A stretch of 64,000 nucleotides of DNA. Source: Spongiimicrobium salis. GTDB lineage: Bacteria; Bacteroidota; Bacteroidia; Flavobacteriales; Flavobacteriaceae. A model generated the notes under the pieces. The model searched no databases. It had not been told where the DNA came from and saw nothing but the letters and a program-made list of their open reading frames with translations. Below are positions 25,666 to 35,027 of this stretch, in pieces. The position numbers were made by a program, and so were the translations under genes. The DNA lies in contig NZ_JBHEQA010000003.1 in the NCBI RefSeq assembly GCF_043678055.1, positions 496,001 through 560,000 on the forward strand, given 5' to 3'. Position 1 is the first letter of the stretch. Each line of letters begins with the position of its first letter.

Positions 25666-26466
25666 ATGAACGAAATTAAATACATAAGTAGCGTACAAAA
25701 TGCTTTGGTAAAGCAATTTTTATCGCTCAAAGAGAAATCAAGAGAGCGTAAAAAAACCGGTTTTTTTGTGGTAGAAGGTTTACGTGAAATACAATTGTGT
25801 CTTCGAGGAAACTACGAGATAACTACCCTACTTTTTTATGCGGACATCATTTCCCATGAAGAAGTTATTGAGCTCGTTCAAGAAGAACCTATCAGACTCA
25901 TTGCCATATCCAAGGAGGTTTATCAAAAACTTGCCTATCGGGAAACCACAGAAGGTATTATGGCCATTGTAAGCGCTAAAGCACATGGATTGGAAGCATT
26001 ACAATTGCGTCAAAACCCTCTGATTCTTATTGCCGAAGCTCCTGAAAAACCTGGTAACATAGGGGCATTGTTGCGAACAGCAGATGCCGCCAATTTGGAT
26101 GCCGTAATCATCGCCAATCCCAAAAGTGACCTCTACAACCCCAACATAATACGCTCTAGTGTGGGCTGTGTTTTTACCACCAATATTGCTTTGGGGACTA
26201 CGATGGATATTGTACAGTTTCTTCAGGAAAGACAGATAAAAATCTTTTGTGCCGCCTTATCTGCTTCCAAAAAATACACTTCCGTAGATTACAAGCAAGC
26301 TTCCGCTATAGTGGTCGGGACCGAAGCCACGGGATTAACCCCGCCATGGCTGGAAAACTCCACCCAAAACATCATTATTCCCATGGAAGGGGAAATCGAT
26401 TCCATGAACGTTTCCGTTGCCGCTGCCATTCTTTTATTCGAGGCAAAACGGCAACGCAGCCTGTAA
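25666..26466 (+). CDS. TrmH family (SPOUT) RNA methyltransferase
   Basis: 266 aa from ATG 25666 (MNEIKYISSVQNALVKQF). An N-terminal substrate-binding domain (SpoU_sub_bind type) with FFVVEGLREIQLCL is followed by the SPOUT knot: motif 1 EAPEKPGNIGALLRTADAANLDAVII with the catalytic Asn/Arg, motif 2 AIVVGTEATGLTPPW, and motif 3 IPMEGEIDSMNVSVAAAILLFE. It methylates a ribose 2'-OH in rRNA or tRNA using SAM. The specific target (for example 23S G2251 or a tRNA position) cannot be decided. Monocistronic. Confidence 0.93.
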   Translation: MNEIKYISSVQNALVKQFLSLKEKSRERKKTGFFVVEGLREIQLCLRGNYEITTLLFYADIISHEEVIELVQEEPIRLIAISKEVYQKLAYRETTEGIMAIVSAKAHGLEALQLRQNPLILIAEAPEKPGNIGALLRTADAANLDAVIIANPKSDLYNPNIIRSSVGCVFTTNIALGTTMDIVQFLQERQIKIFCAALSASKKYTSVDYKQASAIVVGTEATGLTPPWLENSTQNIIIPMEGEIDSMNVSVAAAILLFEAKRQRSL

Positions 26467-26613
26467 ATTTTTAATCCGCTTCTTGTCTCTCGATATTGCA
26501 AAATAAAAGTGGGATTTGCGGAAGTCGTATAATTTTCCCATCTTGAATTTTCCAAATCCCCAATACAGTATCGTTTTATTGCGAAAACCAACAACTAAAA
26601 CAGCACCCCATAC

Positions 26614-27846
26614 ATGGAATACAACCTACTCTTTTACAGTATTATTCTGATTTTATGCCTTCAATTTGTCATTGAGACCATTGTAGGGCATCTCAACGCA
26701 CGGCAATTTAAAGCACCCCTTCCCGAAGAACTCCATGATGTTTTTGAGACCAACGATTACATTAAATCCCAAGCCTACAAAAAGGTAAATTATAATTTTG
26801 GTATCATTACCAGCTCATTTTCCTTTGTACTCACTTTGTTTTTTTTGAGTTTTGGTGGGTTTGAATGGATAGACAGTATTGCTCGGAACATCTCCGACCA
26901 CCCTACTATAATTGCTTTGATTTTCTTTGGTATCATTATGATTGGCAGTGATATCATCACAATGCCTTTCTCCTATTACCGCACCTTTGTCATTGAAGAA
27001 AAGTTTGGTTTCAATACCACCACAAAAAGGGTCTTCTTTATGGATAAAATCAAAGGATGGATAATGACCGCCTTGTTTGGAGGTGGAATTTTGGCCTTGA
27101 TCCTATGGTTTTTTCAATGGGCAGGCACTAACTTTTGGATATATGCCTGGGGCATTATTGCCCTATTTACGGTTTTCATGAATTTGTTTTATAGCCGTTT
27201 GATCGTTCCGTTGTTCAATAAACAAACGCCATTGGAACAGGGGCCTCTAAAAGAAAAAATAGAGGCTTATGCCCAAAAGGTAGGCTTTGATCTGCAGCAA
27301 ATTTTTGTTATCGATGGCTCCAAAAGATCCACTAAGGCCAACGCCTATTTTTCTGGCTTCGGAAAAGAAAAGCGCGTTACCTTATACGATACGCTGATCA
27401 ATGACCTCAATGAAAATGAAATTGTCGCAGTACTGGCGCATGAAGTAGGGCACTACAAACGTCATCACATTATTTTCAATCTTGTTACATCTACTCTCCT
27501 TGTAGGGTTTACGCTCTACCTCCTATCCCTTTTCATTAATAATCCCGAGGTTTCCTCGGCCATTGGCGTTAGTATTCCAAGTTTTCATGCCGCCCTAATA
27601 GGTTTTGGTATTTTATACAGTCCTATTTCTGAAATTACAGGACTCGTCATGAATTATCTCTCTCGAAAATTTGAATATCAGGCAGATGATTATGCAAAAA
27701 ACACCTTTGCTCCCATGCCCCTGATCAGTTCCTTAAAAAAAATGTCAAAAAATAGCTTGAGCAATTTAACGCCCCATCCTGCTTATGTTTTTATGCATTA
27801 TTCACATCCTCCACTAATCGCAAGAATACGGAACCTAAAGGCATAA
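26614..27846 (+). CDS. M48 family CAAX prenyl protease-like metallopeptidase
   Basis: 410 aa, an Ste24-type membrane metalloprotease. It has six to seven membrane helices, an N-terminal domain (LPEELHDVFETNDYIKSQAYK), the zinc site VAVLAHEVGHYKRHH near 276 (HExxH), and a C-terminal ligand in LSRKFEYQADDYAKNTF near 350; HPPLIARI near the end is the expected substrate-groove motif. It lies 147 bp after the methyltransferase gene and 44 bp before the relA/spoT gene, on the same strand. In bacteria the substrates are misfolded or short membrane peptides; prenylation does not occur, so the name describes only the fold. Confidence 0.93.
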   Translation: MEYNLLFYSIILILCLQFVIETIVGHLNARQFKAPLPEELHDVFETNDYIKSQAYKKVNYNFGIITSSFSFVLTLFFLSFGGFEWIDSIARNISDHPTIIALIFFGIIMIGSDIITMPFSYYRTFVIEEKFGFNTTTKRVFFMDKIKGWIMTALFGGGILALILWFFQWAGTNFWIYAWGIIALFTVFMNLFYSRLIVPLFNKQTPLEQGPLKEKIEAYAQKVGFDLQQIFVIDGSKRSTKANAYFSGFGKEKRVTLYDTLINDLNENEIVAVLAHEVGHYKRHHIIFNLVTSTLLVGFTLYLLSLFINNPEVSSAIGVSIPSFHAALIGFGILYSPISEITGLVMNYLSRKFEYQADDYAKNTFAPMPLISSLKKMSKNSLSNLTPHPAYVFMHYSHPPLIARIRNLKA

Positions 27847-27890
27847 TTTTTGTTGTGCAGTACTAAAGATTGTCTTATTTTTAATTTGTG

Positions 27891-30095
27891 ATGACCCAAG
27901 CAGCCATAGAAAAAGAAAATAAAGAAATTGCAAAGCAATACAAGGAATTGTTGCGCATAAGTTATCAGACGCTTACCAAGGAGGATAAAAAATTAATCCG
28001 CAATGCGTTTGACATTGCCGTAGATGCACACAAAGATCAGCGAAGAAAATCTGGCGAAGCTTATATCTTTCACCCCATTGCGGTCGCGAAAATTGTGGCT
28101 TCGGAAATAGGATTGGATGCGGTATCCATTGCTTCCGCCCTATTGCACGACGTTGTTGAAGATACCGAATATACATTGGTGGACATTGAACAAATGTTTG
28201 GCGAAACCGTGGCAAGGATTGTTGACGGCCTTACGAAAATAGCACATCTAAAGAAAGATATGAATATCTCCCAGCAAGCGGAGAACTTCAGAAAAATGCT
28301 GCTTACGCTTCATGATGATGTACGGGTGATCATTATTAAAATTGCCGATCGCTATCACAATATGCTCACCATGGATTCCATGCCGGAGTACAAACAGGTA
28401 AAAATAGCTTCGGAAACCCTGTACATCTACGCGCCATTGGCCCATAGAATTGGTTTGTATAATATTAAAACGGATTTAGAGGATTTAAGTTTAAAATATA
28501 CAGAACCTGATGTTTATAATGATATTCTAGGGAAAATTGAAAGTACCAAAGAAGAACAACAGGCCTACATTGATGATTTTTCCAATACCATTAAATCGTC
28601 TTTAGACAAAGAGCGACTCAACTATTACATCAAAGGGCGGATGAAATCCATTTCTTCCATTCGTAAAAAGATGATCGCTCAAAGTGTCACTTTTGATGAG
28701 ATCTATGACAAGTTTGCCATTCGGATTATTTATACCTCCGATAAGCAAAATGAGAAGTTCCTGGCCTGGAAAATTTATTCTATTGTTACCGATAATTTCA
28801 CCCCCAATCCTATTCGGCTTCGGGATTGGATTTCCTCCCCCAAGTCTACAGGCTATGAGGCCCTGCATATCACGGTAATGGGCCCTGAGGGAAAATGGGT
28901 AGAAGTGCAGATCCGTAGTGAACGGATGCATGAAATTGCGGAAAAAGGATATGCGGCGCACTTTAAATACAAACACGGAGATCAAAAAGAACAGGGGATA
29001 GAGATTTGGCTCAATAGGTTGCAGGAAGCCTTGGAAAATCCCGATACCAATGCTGTTGATTTTGTAGAGGAGTTTAAGTTAAACCTGTATTCCAAAGAGA
29101 TCTTTGTTTTTACGCCGAAGGGAGAATTGAAATCCCTCCCCAAAGGATCAACCCCGGTAGACTTTGCCTTTAACATTCATACAGAAGTGGGCATGCGCAC
29201 GCGTGGCTCCAAAGTAAATGGAAAACTAGTCCCCTTAAATACCTCATTAAAAAGCGGCGATCAAGTAGAAATTATCACCTCTGAGAGTGCCAAACCCAAT
29301 CAAAGTTGGTTGGATTATGCCACTACTGCTAGGGCCAGGGCCAAGATCAAATCTTCCTTAAAAGAAGAAAAGAAAGCCATTGCCTTGGAAGGCAAAGAGG
29401 TTTTGCGAAGAAAGTTAAAGTCCCAAAAAATAAATCTGAATGACGATACCATCAATAAGATGGTTATCTTCTTTAAGCTAAAGACAAGTTTGGATCTCTT
29501 TTACAGAATTGGGGTTGGAGCCATCGACAATCAAATGCTGAAGGATTTTGCCTCTTCCTATAACAATGCCTTCATCAGTTTCTTTAAAAATAAGATTCGC
29601 AGAAATCCCACTCCCGAAAATATCGATAAGGAAGAGATTACGTCCAAATACGACACCTTGGTCTTTGGAAAGGAAGAGGAGAAACTGGAATACAAACTCT
29701 CCCAATGCTGCAATCCCATTCCGGGGGACGATGTCTTTGGATTTGTGAGTATCAATGAAGGGATCAAGGTCCATAAAAAAAATTGTCCCAATGCCATTTC
29801 CTTGCAATCCAACTATGCTTATAGGATTATCGGTGCTAAATGGATCGATTCTTCCCAGGAAGAGTTTACTGCTCAAATACGGCTTACCGGGATTGATAAT
29901 CTAGGGCTGGTCAGTAAAATCACGGACATCATTTCCGGAAACATGCATGTAAACATGCGAAATATTAATTTTAGTACGGACGGCGGCACTTTTAGTGGTA
30001 AAATTACCGTGATGGTAAAAAACAATTCGATCCTAAAAAAACTCATCAACAATTTAAAGCTAATTAACGGTATCGATAAAGTGTCCAGAATTTAA
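27891..30095 (+). CDS. Bifunctional RelA/SpoT family (p)ppGpp synthetase/hydrolase
   Basis: 734 aa; ATG 27891 preferred over GTG 27888 directly before it. Hydrolase HD domain intact: FHPIAVAKIVASE, then SALLHDVVEDT near 85, IADRYHNMLT near 147. Synthetase domain: RMKSISSIRKKM, FAIRIIYTSDKQN, STGYEALHITVMGPEGKWVEVQIRSERMHEIAEKG. TGS domain VFTPKGELKSLPKGSTPVDFAFNIHTEVG, then the Cys-containing helical/zinc region (LSQCCNPIPGDDVFGF) and a C-terminal ACT domain. It sets the stringent response level of (p)ppGpp. Confidence 0.96.
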   Translation: MTQAAIEKENKEIAKQYKELLRISYQTLTKEDKKLIRNAFDIAVDAHKDQRRKSGEAYIFHPIAVAKIVASEIGLDAVSIASALLHDVVEDTEYTLVDIEQMFGETVARIVDGLTKIAHLKKDMNISQQAENFRKMLLTLHDDVRVIIIKIADRYHNMLTMDSMPEYKQVKIASETLYIYAPLAHRIGLYNIKTDLEDLSLKYTEPDVYNDILGKIESTKEEQQAYIDDFSNTIKSSLDKERLNYYIKGRMKSISSIRKKMIAQSVTFDEIYDKFAIRIIYTSDKQNEKFLAWKIYSIVTDNFTPNPIRLRDWISSPKSTGYEALHITVMGPEGKWVEVQIRSERMHEIAEKGYAAHFKYKHGDQKEQGIEIWLNRLQEALENPDTNAVDFVEEFKLNLYSKEIFVFTPKGELKSLPKGSTPVDFAFNIHTEVGMRTRGSKVNGKLVPLNTSLKSGDQVEIITSESAKPNQSWLDYATTARARAKIKSSLKEEKKAIALEGKEVLRRKLKSQKINLNDDTINKMVIFFKLKTSLDLFYRIGVGAIDNQMLKDFASSYNNAFISFFKNKIRRNPTPENIDKEEITSKYDTLVFGKEEEKLEYKLSQCCNPIPGDDVFGFVSINEGIKVHKKNCPNAISLQSNYAYRIIGAKWIDSSQEEFTAQIRLTGIDNLGLVSKITDIISGNMHVNMRNINFSTDGGTFSGKITVMVKNNSILKKLINNLKLINGIDKVSRI

Positions 30096-30105
30096 ATTTT
30101 AACTG

Positions 30106-30113
30106 TACATTTG
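30106..30113 (+). promoter_or_regulatory. -7 promoter box upstream of the Fur-family gene
   Basis: TACATTTG is an exact TAnnTTTG match 18 nt before ATG 30132. The -33 TTTG is not evident. It would separate fur-purA transcription from the relA/spoT gene. Confidence 0.4.
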
Positions 30114-30131
30114 CACATTAATGCAATTGCT

Positions 30132-30587
30132 ATGGGCAATACTAAAAATCAAGAGATAGTAAAAAACGTATTCACCACATTTCTGGAGGATAACGGACAT
30201 CGGAAAACACCTGAACGCTACGCTATACTTCAGGAAATCTACGATCATGAAGATCATTTTGACATAGAGTCACTCTATCTCATGATGAAAAATAAAAACT
30301 ACAGGGTAAGTCGTGCAACCCTCTACAATACCATTGAACTTTTATTGGATTGTAAATTGGTACGAAAACATCAGTTTGGCAAGAACCAGGCGCAATATGA
30401 AAAATCGTATTTCGACCGCCAACACGATCATGTTATTCTTACAGATACCGGGGAAGTGATGGAATTTTGCGACCCTCGTATTCAATCTATCAAAAAAACG
30501 ATTGAAGAGGTTTTTGATATCAAAATCACCAATCATTCGCTATACTTCTATGGCACCAAGAACACGGAAAAAGACACAACTAATTAA
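30132..30587 (+). CDS. Fur family transcriptional regulator
   Basis: 151 aa from ATG 30132. Winged-helix DNA-binding domain (GHRKTPERYAILQEIYDHEDHFDIESLY, then RVSRATLYNTIELLLDCKLVRKHQFG), then the dimerisation/metal domain with DRQHDHVILTDTGEVMEFCDPRIQ. The CxxC pairs of structural-zinc Fur/PerR are absent: only one Cys is found in the dimerisation part. It therefore depends on the His/Asp sites only. Its location 14 bp before purA suggests cotranscription. The regulated metal or peroxide signal cannot be named from sequence. Confidence 0.9.
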   Translation: MGNTKNQEIVKNVFTTFLEDNGHRKTPERYAILQEIYDHEDHFDIESLYLMMKNKNYRVSRATLYNTIELLLDCKLVRKHQFGKNQAQYEKSYFDRQHDHVILTDTGEVMEFCDPRIQSIKKTIEEVFDIKITNHSLYFYGTKNTEKDTTN

Positions 30588-30601
30588 TTTAAGATAAATA
30601 C

Positions 30602-31873
30602 ATGGCAGTAGATTTACTACTAGGACTACAGTGGGGAGACGAGGGAAAAGGAAAAATCGTTGATGTACTCACTAAAAATTATGATATCATTGCACGTTTT
30701 CAAGGAGGGCCCAATGCCGGACACACTTTAGAGTTTGATGGCATTAAACATGTTCTTCATACAATTCCTTCCGGGATTTTTCATAAAAATGCCATTAACA
30801 TTGTTGGGAACGGCGTTGTGATCGATCCTGTAATTTTTCAAAAAGAATTGGATAATCTCGATAAATTTAAAATCGACATTAAAGCTAAACTTTTTGTATC
30901 TAGAAAAGCCCATCTTATTCTGCCAACGCACCGTCTTTTGGATGCGGCATCGGAAACTGCCAAAGGGAAGGCAAAAATTGGTTCTACCCTAAAAGGCATC
31001 GGCCCCACCTATATGGATAAAACCGGTAGAAACGGTATGCGTATTGGGGATTTGGAATTCTCTGATTGGAAAGAGAAATACCGAGCTTTGGCCAATAAGC
31101 ACGAAGCCATGATCGGCTTTTACAATGTAGATATTCAGTATGACTTGCAAGAGCTGGAGGCCGACTTCTTTGAGGCGGTTGAAGCGTTGAAGAAATTAAC
31201 CTTCATAGACAGTGAAGAGTATTTATTCCAGGCACAGGCAGAAGGCAAAAAAATCCTTGCTGAAGGTGCCCAAGGATCTTTGTTAGATATTGATTTTGGA
31301 ACCTACCCCTTTGTAACTTCTTCCAATACCACCGCTGCAGGAGCCTGTACCGGTCTGGGGGTTGCCCCTAACAAAATAGGCGACGTCAAAGGTATTTTCA
31401 AAGCCTATACCACTCGTGTGGGAAGTGGCCCCTTCCCAACGGAACTCTTCGATGAAGATGGGGAAACCATGGGACGTGTAGGAAATGAGTTTGGCGCTAC
31501 TACCGGAAGACCCAGACGCTGTGGGTGGCTAGATCTTGTAGCCCTAAAGTATGCGGTTCAAATTAACGGAGTCACAGAATTAATGATGATGAAAGCCGAT
31601 GTTTTAAGTGGCTTTAAAACCTTAAAAGTATGCACGGCCTACACGTATAAAGGAAAGGAAATTTCGCATTTGCCCTATAATATTGAAGATGACCATATAC
31701 AACCGGTATATACCGAAATGAAGGGATGGGACAAAGATTTGACCAAAATGAGCAAAGCGGAAGAGCTTCCCGCAACATTAAATGATTATATTGATTTCTT
31801 GGAAAAAGAACTCCAAGTTCCTATTAAAATTGTATCCGTAGGTCCGGATCGTACCCAGACCATACACCGATAA
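30602..31873 (+). CDS. purA: Adenylosuccinate synthase
   Basis: 423 aa. It joins IMP and aspartate using GTP, the first step of AMP synthesis. Signatures: LQWGDEGKGKIVD near 9, GGPNAGHT near 38, SGIFHKNAINIVGNGVVIDP, LKGIGPTYMDK near 130, GAQGSLLDIDFGTYPFVTSSNT near 223 and the substrate loop GATTGRPRRCGWLDL near 299. Length and order are standard. It follows the Fur-family gene by 14 bp. Confidence 0.98.
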   Translation: MAVDLLLGLQWGDEGKGKIVDVLTKNYDIIARFQGGPNAGHTLEFDGIKHVLHTIPSGIFHKNAINIVGNGVVIDPVIFQKELDNLDKFKIDIKAKLFVSRKAHLILPTHRLLDAASETAKGKAKIGSTLKGIGPTYMDKTGRNGMRIGDLEFSDWKEKYRALANKHEAMIGFYNVDIQYDLQELEADFFEAVEALKKLTFIDSEEYLFQAQAEGKKILAEGAQGSLLDIDFGTYPFVTSSNTTAAGACTGLGVAPNKIGDVKGIFKAYTTRVGSGPFPTELFDEDGETMGRVGNEFGATTGRPRRCGWLDLVALKYAVQINGVTELMMMKADVLSGFKTLKVCTAYTYKGKEISHLPYNIEDDHIQPVYTEMKGWDKDLTKMSKAEELPATLNDYIDFLEKELQVPIKIVSVGPDRTQTIHR

Positions 31874-31883
31874 TAGTCTTTTG

Positions 31884-31914
31884 GACCTATCCGATTTTTT
31901 CGAATCGGATAGGT
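31884..31914 (+). terminator. Hairpin after purA, possible terminator
   Basis: GACCTATCCGAT and ATCGGATAGGTC are inverted repeats (11-12 bp stem) around a short T-rich loop, 11 nt after the purA stop. No T run follows, so it may instead protect the 3' end or stop transcription weakly. Confidence 0.5.
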
Positions 31915-31990
31915 CTCCAAATATTAAAACTATCCCAATCCGGCATCTTCTCTATCAAAAAATCCTATTTTTGATTAAAATTATCTCGTC

Positions 31991-33682
31991 TTGCACAAGT
32001 TTAGCGTATTCATCATTATACTGTTTTTTACTTTCAAAGGCTTTGCCCAAGAAGAGCCCAAAGAGGGGAAACAAATTAATATTGTACATGGTGCAAATTT
32101 CACTAAGGATGAAAGTCGTTTCCCGGGAGCTACAATTTTCAGTAAAGACACCAGACAGATTCAATTTGAACATCAAGGGGCAGATCTTTGGTGTGATGTA
32201 GCGATCCTGTATCGTGCAGAAAACCGACTTCGCGCTTTGGGCAACGTACGACTCAAACAAGGCGATTCCGTTCAGATGACCAGTGGAGTCGTAAATTATT
32301 ATGGAGATATTAAATTGGCCAAGGCAGAAGAAAATGTGGTCCTTACCAATGTAAATACTACAGTAAAAACAGATACACTCTATTTTGATCGTGAAAATCA
32401 GGAAGCCTACTATAAGGATTTTGGCACCGTAATAGACTCTACCAATACGCTTACCAGTGAAATTGGAAAATATTTTATTACCACCAAAAAAGCACAATTT
32501 TTGGATAGTGTCCATATTAAAAATCCAGAATTGGTCATTGATTCGGAACGCTTGGACTATTATACCACTTCTAAAAATGCATACTTATATGGACCTTCCA
32601 CAATTACAGGGGAGGCCTACAAAATGTATTGTGAACGCGGTTTCTATGATACTAAGATCGAAAGCGGATACGGTATTAAAAATACGCGTATTGATTATAA
32701 CGACCGTATTATTGAAGGGGACAGTCTTTTCTTCGATAAGGCTACGGAGTTCGCTTCTGCCACAAATAATATTGTAATCACGGACACGATAAACAAAGGG
32801 ATTATCCGGGCACATTATGCCGAAGTGTATAAAGCAAAGGATTCCATATTCGCCACCAAAAGGGCCATTTCTATTAGTGAAGTACAAAACGACTCTATCT
32901 ATGTGCATGGCGATACGTTGATGATTACGGGCAAAGCCGATGAGCGTATTCTTCGCGCCTTCCGAAATGCAAAATTTTATAAAACAGACCTCAGCGGAAA
33001 GTGCGATTCCATCCATTTTGATGAAAAAACAGGCGTAACGCAGTTGATTACAGAGCCCATCTTATGGAACGGTCAAAATCAAATGACCGGGGATAGTATC
33101 CATTTGATTTCCAATTTGGAAACAGAAAAACTAGATTCTTTAAAAGTATTGAACAATGCCTTTGTCGTGGCTTTGGATACCATTAGCAAAACAGGATACA
33201 ATCAGGCCAAAGGCAGGGATATGTTTGGGCAATTTGTGGATAATGAATTAAAAATCATCGATCTAGTCAAAAACACCGAGGTTATCTATTATATGTACAA
33301 TGATGAACAAGAGCTCATAGGCATTAATAAGACCATTTGTAGCGCCATACGCCTATTATTGGCAAACAGTGATATACAAGACATTACTTTTTTCACCAAT
33401 CCGGATGGAGATATCTATCCAGAAGTGGATCTTCCGGAAGAGCAGCGAAAACTCAAAGGTTTTATATGGCGGGGCAGTGAACGCCTGCGGAGTGTCGATG
33501 ACCTTTTTGATGCCGATGACAATGCTATTGAATTGGTAAAGATCAGGGGAATCAATAGTCCTATTGATATTGAAGCGGAAGAAGAGGAACGGGATCAGAA
33601 CGAAGGAGACCCCATCAACAAGATTCCCCCTTCCAACAACAAAGCCATAAAAACCAAAACTCCCAAGAAAGTCGTTAAATAA
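31991..33682 (+). CDS. OstA-like protein (LptA/LptD N-terminal domain family)
   Basis: 563 aa starting at TTG 31991, which gives a SPI signal peptide (FSVFIIILFFTFKGFAQ). The rest is repetitive beta-strand sequence with the OstA pattern of periplasmic LPS-transport proteins: paired 'GNVRLKQGDSVQMTSGVVNY' and 'YYGDIKLAKAEENVVLTN' elements, recurring with D/N-x-x-Y-x-x and GDSL units. It ends in an acidic then basic tail. A role in lipopolysaccharide transfer across the periplasm is likely, as an LptA-like bridge; the C-terminal barrel of LptD is missing. A TATTTTTG box at 31966-31973 could be its promoter. Confidence 0.85.
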   Translation: MHKFSVFIIILFFTFKGFAQEEPKEGKQINIVHGANFTKDESRFPGATIFSKDTRQIQFEHQGADLWCDVAILYRAENRLRALGNVRLKQGDSVQMTSGVVNYYGDIKLAKAEENVVLTNVNTTVKTDTLYFDRENQEAYYKDFGTVIDSTNTLTSEIGKYFITTKKAQFLDSVHIKNPELVIDSERLDYYTTSKNAYLYGPSTITGEAYKMYCERGFYDTKIESGYGIKNTRIDYNDRIIEGDSLFFDKATEFASATNNIVITDTINKGIIRAHYAEVYKAKDSIFATKRAISISEVQNDSIYVHGDTLMITGKADERILRAFRNAKFYKTDLSGKCDSIHFDEKTGVTQLITEPILWNGQNQMTGDSIHLISNLETEKLDSLKVLNNAFVVALDTISKTGYNQAKGRDMFGQFVDNELKIIDLVKNTEVIYYMYNDEQELIGINKTICSAIRLLLANSDIQDITFFTNPDGDIYPEVDLPEEQRKLKGFIWRGSERLRSVDDLFDADDNAIELVKIRGINSPIDIEAEEEERDQNEGDPINKIPPSNNKAIKTKTPKKVVK

Positions 33683-33747
33683 GTTTTCAAAGGTCAAACT
33701 CCGACTTAGAAAATTTCATTTAGCAGAAAGCAATTTTCAACGGTAGC

Positions 33748-34929
33748 ATGAAAGAAGATTTCTTAAAATATCAGGCACAAACCAGTCCGTATCCCTTGGC
33801 CTTGGAAGTATCCCATGCGCAAGGGAGTTATATTTACGACACTAAGGGCAAGGCATATTTGGATTTCGTTGCCGGAGTTTCTGCCTGTAGCTTAGGACAT
33901 TGTCACCCTAGAATAGTAGAGGCCATACAACAACAAAGTGAAAAATACCTGCATGTAATGGTGTATGGGGAATACATTCAATCTCCTGCCGTAACCTATA
34001 CCAAATTGTTGGCTTCACTACTTCCATCCCCTTTGGAGACTACCTATTTGGTAAATTCTGGGACGGAGGCTATGGAAGGGGCACTGAAGTTAGCGCGAAG
34101 ACATACAGGGCGTTCGCAAATCATAGCAGCCCATGGAGCGTATCATGGAAATACTATGGGTAGTCTTAGTCTTATGGGCTATGAAGCCCGAAAAGGTGCT
34201 TTTAGGCCTTTGATTACGGATATTTCTTTTATTCACTTTAATATCGAGGCCGACTTAGCGCGTATTACCACAAAGACCGCCGCCGTTGTTTTGGAAACCA
34301 TACAGGGAGGTGCAGGCTTCATCTGTCCGCAAAAAGAGTATCTTAAAAAGGTAAGGGCACGTTGTAATGCAGTTGGCGCCCTATTGATATTGGATGAGAT
34401 TCAACCCGGATTTGGTAGAACTGGAAAGCTATTTGCATTCCAGCATTATCAATGCATTCCAGATATCCTAGTCATGGGAAAGGGTATGGCCGGAGGCCTT
34501 CCCGTAGGTGCATTCACCGCTTCAAAAGAAATGATGGGCAGTTTACAGGAACGACCTGCCCTTGGACACATCACTACCTTTGGGGGAAATCCAGTTATCG
34601 CGGCAGCTTCCCTAGCCACTTTACGTGAAATCACCGAAACCAACCTTATGGCCGAAAGTTTAAAAAAGGAGCAGTTGTTCCGAAGCCTATTGGTTCACAG
34701 ACACATAAAAGAGATAAGGGGCAAAGGTTTAATGCTTGCTTTAATTCTTGAACATCCGGAAATGGTAAATAGCCTCGTCTTGAAAAGTGCGGAAAAAGGA
34801 TTAATTCTTTTTTGGTTGCTCTTTGAACCCAAAGCCGTTCGCATTTCTCCTCCCTTGACCATTTCAACGGCCGAAATACAGGAAGGTTGCCGTATTATTC
34901 TGGACCTTTTGGATCAGTACAAGGCTTAA
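33748..34929 (+). CDS. Class III PLP-dependent aminotransferase
   Basis: 393 aa. PLP enzyme of the acetylornithine/ornithine aminotransferase class. Landmarks: YLDFVAGVSACSLGHCHP near 38, VNSGTEAMEGALKLARRHTGR near 105, HGAYHGNTMGSLSLMGYE, ILDEIQPGFGRTGK near 222 (Asp contacting the pyridine N), and MGKGMAGGLPVGAF near 246 with the Schiff-base Lys. The specific amino donor is not decidable; flavobacteria have several of these. It lies 65 bp after the OstA-like gene and no arginine-pathway genes are nearby. Confidence 0.9.
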   Translation: MKEDFLKYQAQTSPYPLALEVSHAQGSYIYDTKGKAYLDFVAGVSACSLGHCHPRIVEAIQQQSEKYLHVMVYGEYIQSPAVTYTKLLASLLPSPLETTYLVNSGTEAMEGALKLARRHTGRSQIIAAHGAYHGNTMGSLSLMGYEARKGAFRPLITDISFIHFNIEADLARITTKTAAVVLETIQGGAGFICPQKEYLKKVRARCNAVGALLILDEIQPGFGRTGKLFAFQHYQCIPDILVMGKGMAGGLPVGAFTASKEMMGSLQERPALGHITTFGGNPVIAAASLATLREITETNLMAESLKKEQLFRSLLVHRHIKEIRGKGLMLALILEHPEMVNSLVLKSAEKGLILFWLLFEPKAVRISPPLTISTAEIQEGCRIILDLLDQYKA

Positions 34930-35027
34930 GCTGTTAACTATTTTGTTAATAATATAGCACCTGATCAGAAACAAAGAGACTTTCAAAATAGTAATTTTAA
35001 TAAAACCATTTAACCCAAAATGTTTTT

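Noticed and set aside
31884..31914. TTCGAATC sequence considered as a tRNA T-loop
   Set aside because: It is part of a perfect hairpin and no cloverleaf, anticodon arm or acceptor stem surrounds it.
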